Below are positions 59,455 through 64,000 of a stretch of DNA of 64,000 nt, one piece after another (position 1 is the first letter of the stretch; each line of letters begins with the position of its first letter). Below the pieces are notes generated by a model. That model ran no database searches, was not told the origin of the DNA, and was given only the letters and a program-made list of their open reading frames with translations. The stretch covers positions 124,001 through 188,000 of the forward strand of contig CAAGHH010000026.1 in the NCBI GenBank assembly GCA_900769615.1. Reading direction: 5' to 3'. The stretch is from Selenomonadales bacterium (lineage in GTDB: Bacteria; Bacillota; Negativicutes; Selenomonadales; Selenomonadaceae). Position numbers and translations under genes: made by a program.

Positions 59455-60843
59455 TTAAGCTTTTTTGTAAGCGGTGATTGGCTGATAATGTTTTTGGAAG
59501 AATTCTTCAGCTACCTGTGGGAAAAGGGCGTAGGAGAGAACATCTTCCTCAGACGGGTTCAAGAAGCCTTTCTCTTTGAGTTCAGCTTCAAATTCAGCAA
59601 AGGTTTTAGCTTTAGCGTCTTCTAGCGAGCAATCATCAATAATGTCCTCTGGAGCGATGCCTAAGGTCTTGGTGAGGAAGTCACGGTCAATAGCTACTGG
59701 CGTGCGGCCAAATTTGCCTCTAGCCAGGTCTTTAAATTCTCTTGGTACCATCTTATAACGTTCACCGCTCATGACGTTGAACGTAGCCATAGTACCTACA
59801 ATCTGCGAGGACGGCGTGACCAATGGCGGATAACCAAGGTCTTTACGGACGCGTGGCATTTCATCCAATAGGTCTTGATATTTGTCTTCCATGCCAGCTT
59901 CTTTTAGCTGATTGGCAAGGTTAGAGAGCATACCGCCAGGAATTTGGAAGTCCAGTACATTAGGATTGATGTCAAAGTAACCTTTAAGATTAAATTCATT
60001 AATTATGCGTTTTTTTACGGCGAGGAAATGTTTGGAAATCGGCGTTAGTTTTTGAACGTCAATACCAGTATCATAGGGCGTGCCTTCCAAAGCGCGAATC
60101 ATGGTTTCAGTGCAAGGCTGGGAAGTATCAGAGGAAAATGGTGCCAAAGCGGTATCAATAACATCAACCCCAGCTTCGATAGCTTTTAAATAGGTAGCAT
60201 GACCAAAACCTGAGGTGCAGTGAGTATGAAGCTCAACTGGAATATCAAGTGCAGCTTTTAGCTTCTTAACGAGGTCTTCAGCTACATAGGGCTTTAAAAG
60301 GCCTGACATATCTTTAATACAAATAGAATGACAGCCCATTGCCTGTAATTCTTTAGCGAGTTCAACGAAGGTTTCATTAGTATGCACTGGACTTACAGTA
60401 TATACCAGGCAGCCCTGTACTTCTGGTTTTTCGGGACAGTTAAGAGCAGCGTTTATAGCAACTTTTAAATTGCGAACATCATTTAAGGCATCAAAAATAC
60501 GAAATACACCAACACCATGAGCAGAGGCTTTTTGGACAAATTTTTCCACAACATCGTTGGAATAATGGTTATAACCTAAAAGATTCTGACCACGCAAGAG
60601 CATCTGAATAGGAGTGTTAAGATGCTCTTTCAGTGTATCGAGCCGCTGCCAAGGGTCTTCGTCCAAAAAACGCAGACAAGTATCAAAAGTCGCACCGCCC
60701 CAAGCCTCGAGAGCTTTGTAGCCGACGGCATCGAGTGCTTCAAGCTGTGGTAACATATCATTAATGCGCATACGAGTTGCGCAAAGTGACTGATGACCAT
60801 CGCGAAGCACGGTTTCCATGATTTGTACTGGTTTCGTATTCAT
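59455..60843 (-). CDS. Carboxyltransferase subunit (oxaloacetate decarboxylase alpha / transcarboxylase 5S type)
   Basis: A 462-residue TIM-barrel carboxyltransferase. METVLRDGHQSLCATRM at residues 9-25 carries the metal-binding Asp; SICIKDMSGLLKP near 180 has the conserved Lys; ELHTHCTSGFGHATYLKAIEAG near 204 has the metal-binding His pair; GYPPLVTPSSQIVGTMATFNV is a late conserved block. There is no C-terminal biotinyl domain, so biotin must be on a separate protein, as in transcarboxylase or split decarboxylases. No partner gene is adjacent. ATG 60843 is chosen for its GGAGAG site. Confidence 0.92.
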   Translation of the reverse strand: MNTKPVQIMETVLRDGHQSLCATRMRINDMLPQLEALDAVGYKALEAWGGATFDTCLRFLDEDPWQRLDTLKEHLNTPIQMLLRGQNLLGYNHYSNDVVEKFVQKASAHGVGVFRIFDALNDVRNLKVAINAALNCPEKPEVQGCLVYTVSPVHTNETFVELAKELQAMGCHSICIKDMSGLLKPYVAEDLVKKLKAALDIPVELHTHCTSGFGHATYLKAIEAGVDVIDTALAPFSSDTSQPCTETMIRALEGTPYDTGIDVQKLTPISKHFLAVKKRIINEFNLKGYFDINPNVLDFQIPGGMLSNLANQLKEAGMEDKYQDLLDEMPRVRKDLGYPPLVTPSSQIVGTMATFNVMSGERYKMVPREFKDLARGKFGRTPVAIDRDFLTKTLGIAPEDIIDDCSLEDAKAKTFAEFEAELKEKGFLNPSEEDVLSYALFPQVAEEFFQKHYQPITAYKKA

Positions 60844-60987
60844 AATAAACACTCTCCTCTGTTTATGGATGCATAAGCATAGCTTATATAATCCAGAGCT
60901 TATTTTTGTTAAAAATTAATTATAAAAATACCGTATGTCATTGTATTTACTAGGCATATTGGCAATAGAGATAATTAACATCACAAG

Positions 60988-61005
60988 ATTAGTATAGGTA
61001 CTAAT
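60988..61005. promoter_or_regulatory. Inverted repeat in the carboxyltransferase upstream region
   Basis: ATTAGTA-TAGG-TACTAAT is a perfect seven-base inverted repeat 145 bases upstream of the leftward gene, in a 432-base gap with no ORF. A regulator site is plausible. Confidence 0.4.
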
Positions 61006-61016
61006 TTTTTTATTGT

Positions 61017-61034
61017 CAATCACAAATGTGATTG
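61017..61034. promoter_or_regulatory. Crp/Fnr-like palindrome
   Basis: CAATCACA-AA-TGTGATTG is a perfect eight-base inverted repeat containing TCACA and TGTGA half-sites, like those bound by Crp-type regulators but with a short spacer. It lies between the divergent carboxyltransferase and ACT genes. The rest of the gap (60844-61275) is AT-rich with no gene seen. Confidence 0.45.
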
Positions 61035-61275
61035 TTTTCTCATACTATAACTAATTAGAATAATAGATGGCGACTATTATTTCATTCGTGTTATTATTGG
61101 TATAGAATTTTAGCATAATATAAATTTTATAATATTTTTTCGTTTATTTTGAGTCAATGCTATTGGTTTTTAGTTAGTGCCTTGTTATAATAAATAAAGC
61201 TACTTTGTGTTAACGCATTGTTCTATGTTTACACAATGAGCAGACATTATTCGTATTTAAAGGAGAAATGTGTAA

Positions 61276-61545
61276 ATGAAGCTTGTAGTGACAGTTGTCG
61301 GTAAGGATCGTGTCGGTATCATTGCGATGGTCAGTCAAATTTTGGCTGAGAACAATGTTAATATTCTTTCCATCAATCAGAATATATTGGATGGTTATTT
61401 CAATATGATTTTGATTGCTGAGATTAGCAGCAGCAAAATTAAGCTGGCTGATTTGCAGAAAAAGCTGAAAGAAAGCGGTCAGGAGATTAATGTTGATATC
61501 AAGGCGCAGCATGAAGATATTTTCAATGTAATGCATAATATCTAA
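61276..61545 (+). CDS. ACT domain protein (UPF0237)
   Basis: An 89-residue single ACT domain (KLVVTVVGKDRVGIIAMVSQ, then ILAENNVNILSINQNILDG). This small protein is nearly always found next to the UPF0210 gene, as here, and may be its ligand-sensing partner. GGAGAAATG precedes the ATG. Confidence 0.9.
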   Translation: MKLVVTVVGKDRVGIIAMVSQILAENNVNILSINQNILDGYFNMILIAEISSSKIKLADLQKKLKESGQEINVDIKAQHEDIFNVMHNI

Positions 61546-61584
61546 ATCAAATAGGAAAACTGAAAGATTCAGGAGGAAGATTCT

Positions 61585-62946
61585 TTGATAACAGTAGATG
61601 ATATTTTAGAAACCAATGCGATGATTACGGAAAATAAGCTTGATGTCCGTACTATAACTATGGGTATTTCGCTTCGTGACTGCGCACATCCAAATATCAA
61701 CCAGTTTTGTCAAAATGTTTATGATAAAATAACCAAATCAGCGGAGTTTTTGGTAAAAACTGGTGAAGATATCGAAGCCGAATATGGTATACCAATTATT
61801 CATAAGCGTATATCGGTTACGCCGATAGCTATAGCTGCTGACGCCTGCAAAACTGATTCTTATGTGCCAGTAGCTGAAGCTATGGATAGAGCTGCTAAGG
61901 CAGTTGGTGTTAACTTTATTGGCGGTTTTTCGGCTTTAGTTGAAAAAGGTTTTACTAATGGTGATCGGGTACTTATAAATTCGATACCACAGGCATTAGC
62001 TTCAACGGATCTGGTATGCTCGTCAGTAAATTTAGGCTCAACTAAGACTGGTATCAATATGGATTGTGTTCGAGAGATGGGCGAAGTCATAAAAAGAACG
62101 GCAGAGCTTACGCGCGATCAGGAAGCATTGGGTTGTGCTAAGCTAGTTGTATTCTGCAATGCGCCTGGTGATAATCCATTTATGGCAGGTGCTTTTCATG
62201 GCGTTAGTGAGGCTGACAAGGTGGTAAGTGTCGGTGTAAGCGGTCCAGGCGTAGTAAAACATGCTTTGGAAGAATTAAAGGGTGCTGATTTTACGCAGGT
62301 TGCTGAAACGATAAAGAAAACGGCCTTCAAGATTACTCGTGTTGGTCAGCTGGTCGCTAGAGAGGCGTCTAAGCGTTTAGGCGTGCCTTTTGGCATTATT
62401 GACCTTTCATTAGCACCAACACCAGCTGTTGGCGATAGTGTTGCCCGTATTATTGAAGAAATGGGCATCGAAAGCTGCGGTGCTCCTGGCACAACAGCAG
62501 CTTTGGCACTTTTAAATGACGCCGTTAAAAAGGGCGGACTTATGGCATCGTCGCATGTTGGCGGTCTTTCTGGTGCATTTATCCCCGTAAGTGAAGATGA
62601 GGGTATGATTAATGCGGTAGCAAAAGGCAGTCTTTCCATCGAAAAGCTTGAGGCCATGACCTGTGTTTGCTCAGTAGGTCTTGATATGATAGCTATTGAA
62701 GGTGATACGACAGCTGCTACTATTTCAGGAATTATAGCTGATGAAGCTGCTATTGGTATGATAAATAACAAGACGACAGCTGTAAGAGTTATTCCGGTTC
62801 CGGGCAAAAAGGTTGGCGATACGGTTGAGTTTGGCGGACTTTTGGGATATTGTCCGATAGTTCCTATCCGTAATCAGTACAGCTCCGAAGCGTTTATCGC
62901 TCGTGGCGGCCGTATTCCGGCACCTATTCGCAGCTTGACGAATTGA
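61585..62946 (+). CDS. UPF0210 / PFL family protein
   Basis: A 453-residue protein with a glycyl-radical-enzyme-like barrel fold but no glycyl radical motif. Recognisable parts are TMGISLRDCAHPNINQFCQN near 26, NFIGGFSALVEKGFTNGD near 114, and PFGIIDLSLAPTPAVGDSVA near 270. Its activity is unknown. It starts with TTG behind AGGAGGAAG and is 39 bases after the ACT gene. Confidence 0.9.
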   Translation: MITVDDILETNAMITENKLDVRTITMGISLRDCAHPNINQFCQNVYDKITKSAEFLVKTGEDIEAEYGIPIIHKRISVTPIAIAADACKTDSYVPVAEAMDRAAKAVGVNFIGGFSALVEKGFTNGDRVLINSIPQALASTDLVCSSVNLGSTKTGINMDCVREMGEVIKRTAELTRDQEALGCAKLVVFCNAPGDNPFMAGAFHGVSEADKVVSVGVSGPGVVKHALEELKGADFTQVAETIKKTAFKITRVGQLVAREASKRLGVPFGIIDLSLAPTPAVGDSVARIIEEMGIESCGAPGTTAALALLNDAVKKGGLMASSHVGGLSGAFIPVSEDEGMINAVAKGSLSIEKLEAMTCVCSVGLDMIAIEGDTTAATISGIIADEAAIGMINNKTTAVRVIPVPGKKVGDTVEFGGLLGYCPIVPIRNQYSSEAFIARGGRIPAPIRSLTN

Positions 62947-62992
62947 TAAAAAAAGGGTATAAATATATCTGTAAATAAACGATGGCGTTAAA

Positions 62993-63026
62993 AAAACCTG
63001 TCACCTTTTGGAGGTGGCGGGTTTTC
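62993..63026 (+). terminator. Terminator after the UPF0210 gene
   Basis: AAAACCTGTCACC pairs with GGTGGCGGGTTTT, with two wobble pairs, ending in a short T run. Confidence 0.7.
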
Positions 63027-63068
63027 CTGCCATGTAGAACCTGTAAAATAAAGGTGTATAGGGAAATT

Positions 63069-63698
63069 ATGCGCATAACTAAGAAAATCAGGGATGAACA
63101 GCTAGCTATTCTAAGTGAAGTTTATAAAGATGTCAAACCGGCACTTAAATTTAATAATCCGTTTGAGCTTTTGATTGCAGTGATATTGTCAGCACAATGC
63201 ACGGATAAAAGGGTAAATGTAGTAACGGAAAGGCTGTTTAAAAAAGCGAATACTCCTGAAAAAATAGTGGCTTTGGGATTAGGCAATTTAGAAGCTGAAA
63301 TTCATGATTGCGGGCTTTTTCGCAATAAAGCAAAAAACATCTTAGCTACCTGTCAGCTGCTTTGTGAGAAATATCAGGGAACTGTACCGGATGATTTCGC
63401 TGAGTTGCAAAAACTGCCTGGTGTAGGGCGGAAAACAGCTAATGTGGTGGAAAGTGTAGGCTTTAATCATCCAGCAATTGCGGTTGATACGCATGTTTTT
63501 CGGGTGGCTAACAGACTAAAGCTGGCGGAGGGTGCTACGCCACTTGCTGTAGAAACTGAGCTAAAAAAAGTGATTCCTCAAGCTAACTGGTCAGCGGCGC
63601 ACCATTGGCTTATCTGGCATGGACGCAATATTTGCAAAGCGCGCAAACCGTTATGTGATAAATGTCCTTTGCTAAGGCTTTGTCCGAGTGCTCAATAG
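63069..63698 (+). CDS. nth: Endonuclease III
   Basis: A 209-residue DNA glycosylase/lyase for oxidised pyrimidines. The helix-hairpin-helix-GPD motif is LPGVGRKTANVVESVGF near 112, followed by the catalytic Asp in VDTHVFRVANRL near 138; the 4Fe-4S loop has Cys in ICKARKPLCDKCPLLRLCP (C-x6-C-x2-C-x5-C). ATG 63069 gives the family start; a longer frame from 62982 crosses the terminator hairpin and is rejected. Confidence 0.95.
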   Translation: MRITKKIRDEQLAILSEVYKDVKPALKFNNPFELLIAVILSAQCTDKRVNVVTERLFKKANTPEKIVALGLGNLEAEIHDCGLFRNKAKNILATCQLLCEKYQGTVPDDFAELQKLPGVGRKTANVVESVGFNHPAIAVDTHVFRVANRLKLAEGATPLAVETELKKVIPQANWSAAHHWLIWHGRNICKARKPLCDKCPLLRLCPSAQ

Positions 63699-63741
63699 CG
63701 TTCTGATTTTTATTATTATGTGGATGAAATGAGTTGAGGTT

Positions 63742-64000
63742 ATGATTTTTCGTAAAGCAACATTTAAAGATGTTGAAGCAATATATTCGTTGGTTATGAA
63801 TTATGCCGATGATGGTGTAATGCTTGCTAGATCGCGTAATAAGCTTTATGAGACGTTGCGGGATATGGTCGTTGCCGTAGATGATAACGGTCGGGTAGTA
63901 GGCGTCGGTGGGCTGCACATGATTTGGGATAGATTGGCTGAGATAAGAACGATGGCAGTGGCACCGGATATGACGCGTCATGGTATTGGGGCTAAAATTG
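63742..64000 (+). CDS. N-acetyltransferase, partial
   Basis: The first 86 residues of a GNAT acetyltransferase (MIFRKATFKDVEAIYSLVMN), with VVGVGGLHMIWDRLAEIRTM and the start of the acetyl-CoA loop TRHGIGAKI at the window edge. The IRTMAVAPDMTRHGIG form resembles ArgA-like N-acetylglutamate synthases of Firmicutes. The gene runs off the window. Confidence 0.8.
   Translation, partial: MIFRKATFKDVEAIYSLVMNYADDGVMLARSRNKLYETLRDMVVAVDDNGRVVGVGGLHMIWDRLAEIRTMAVAPDMTRHGIGAKI

Noticed and set aside
61210..61536. Minus-strand 108-codon ORF opposite the ACT gene
   Set aside because: It is the shadow of a clear ACT-domain gene and has no start signal.
62346..62807. Minus-strand 153-codon ORF opposite the UPF0210 gene
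   Set aside because: Long antisense frame produced by the codon pattern of the real gene; composition is not protein-like for this genome.

Overview
The window is chromosomal DNA with moderately low GC from an anaerobic, probably flagellated, Gram-negative-type Firmicute of the class Negativicutes (Selenomonas / Megamonas / Anaerovibrio / Megasphaera relatives). The evidence is indirect. There is a transcarboxylase-5S-like carboxyltransferase, a hybrid cluster protein with an Fnr-type regulator, an ACT plus PFL-like (UPF0210) pair, a YjfB motility protein, dTDP-rhamnose genes, and a type I-E CRISPR system whose cas2 is fused to a DnaQ exonuclease, an architecture known from Megasphaera. Genes are dense, have strong Shine-Dalgarno sites and often start with TTG or GTG. 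The genus is not fixed by what can be read here.

Layout. 0-6.7 kb: a sugar catabolic locus (divergent FucI/AraA-type isomerase and xylulokinase, sugar porter, DUF4867 protein, LacI regulator) with matched operators at the two divergent promoters. 6.7-9.9 kb: trmL, murB and a beta-CASP RNase-like protein. 10-19.5 kb: complete type I-E cas operon (cas3, cas8e, cse2, cas7e, cas5e, cas6e, cas1, cas2-dnaQ). 19.55-20.68 kb: a regular array of 19 repeats. 20.68-22.13 kb: a strange distal end in which five further, partly decayed repeats flank 201-390 bp segments carrying small ORFs and gene ends, one resembling a polymorphic-toxin tail followed by an immunity-like gene. 22.2-24.8 kb: rmlA, rmlC, rmlB. 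24.9-30.9 kb: tRNA-Ala, a C_GCAxxG_C_C protein, aldo/keto reductase, ROK kinase, ManA, a DASS anion transporter and two small hypothetical genes. 31.1-41.5 kb: a housekeeping and division run (rodZ-like, ygiQ, nrdR, TIGR03960 radical SAM, pgeF, yggS, sepF, ylmH, divIVA, lspA, rluD, pyrR). 41.5-45.3 kb: FMN riboswitch and ribD-ribE-ribBA-ribH. 45.3-50.6 kb: phosphodiesterase, hslO, an MFS pump, a Crp/Fnr regulator and hcp. 50.8-53.6 kb: a candidate small RNA, a two-component system and an unknown gene. 53.8-56.8 kb: tRNA-Leu, cupin, CMD-family protein, LysR, and a flavodoxin lipoprotein gene cut by an in-frame stop. 56.8-64 kb: a long glutamine synthetase behind a terminator-bearing leader, YjfB, carboxyltransferase, ACT and UPF0210 proteins, nth and a partial acetyltransferase.

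How the parts work together. The cas genes supply all Cascade subunits, the Cas3 nuclease-helicase and the integration complex. The array leader is probably the cas-proximal end, because repeat decay and odd inserts are at the distal end. The rib genes are controlled as one unit by FMN. The Crp/Fnr gene next to hcp, with a perfect GTAAC-N4-GTTAC palindrome between them, fits an HcpR-type nitrosative-stress circuit. The most unusual material is the ORF-bearing distal CRISPR array, the three-TATCCCA-motif RNA candidate at 50.8 kb, the possible ANTAR-type antitermination leader before glutamine synthetase, and the mirrored operator layout of the sugar locus. All calls come from reading the sequence; no database search was possible.
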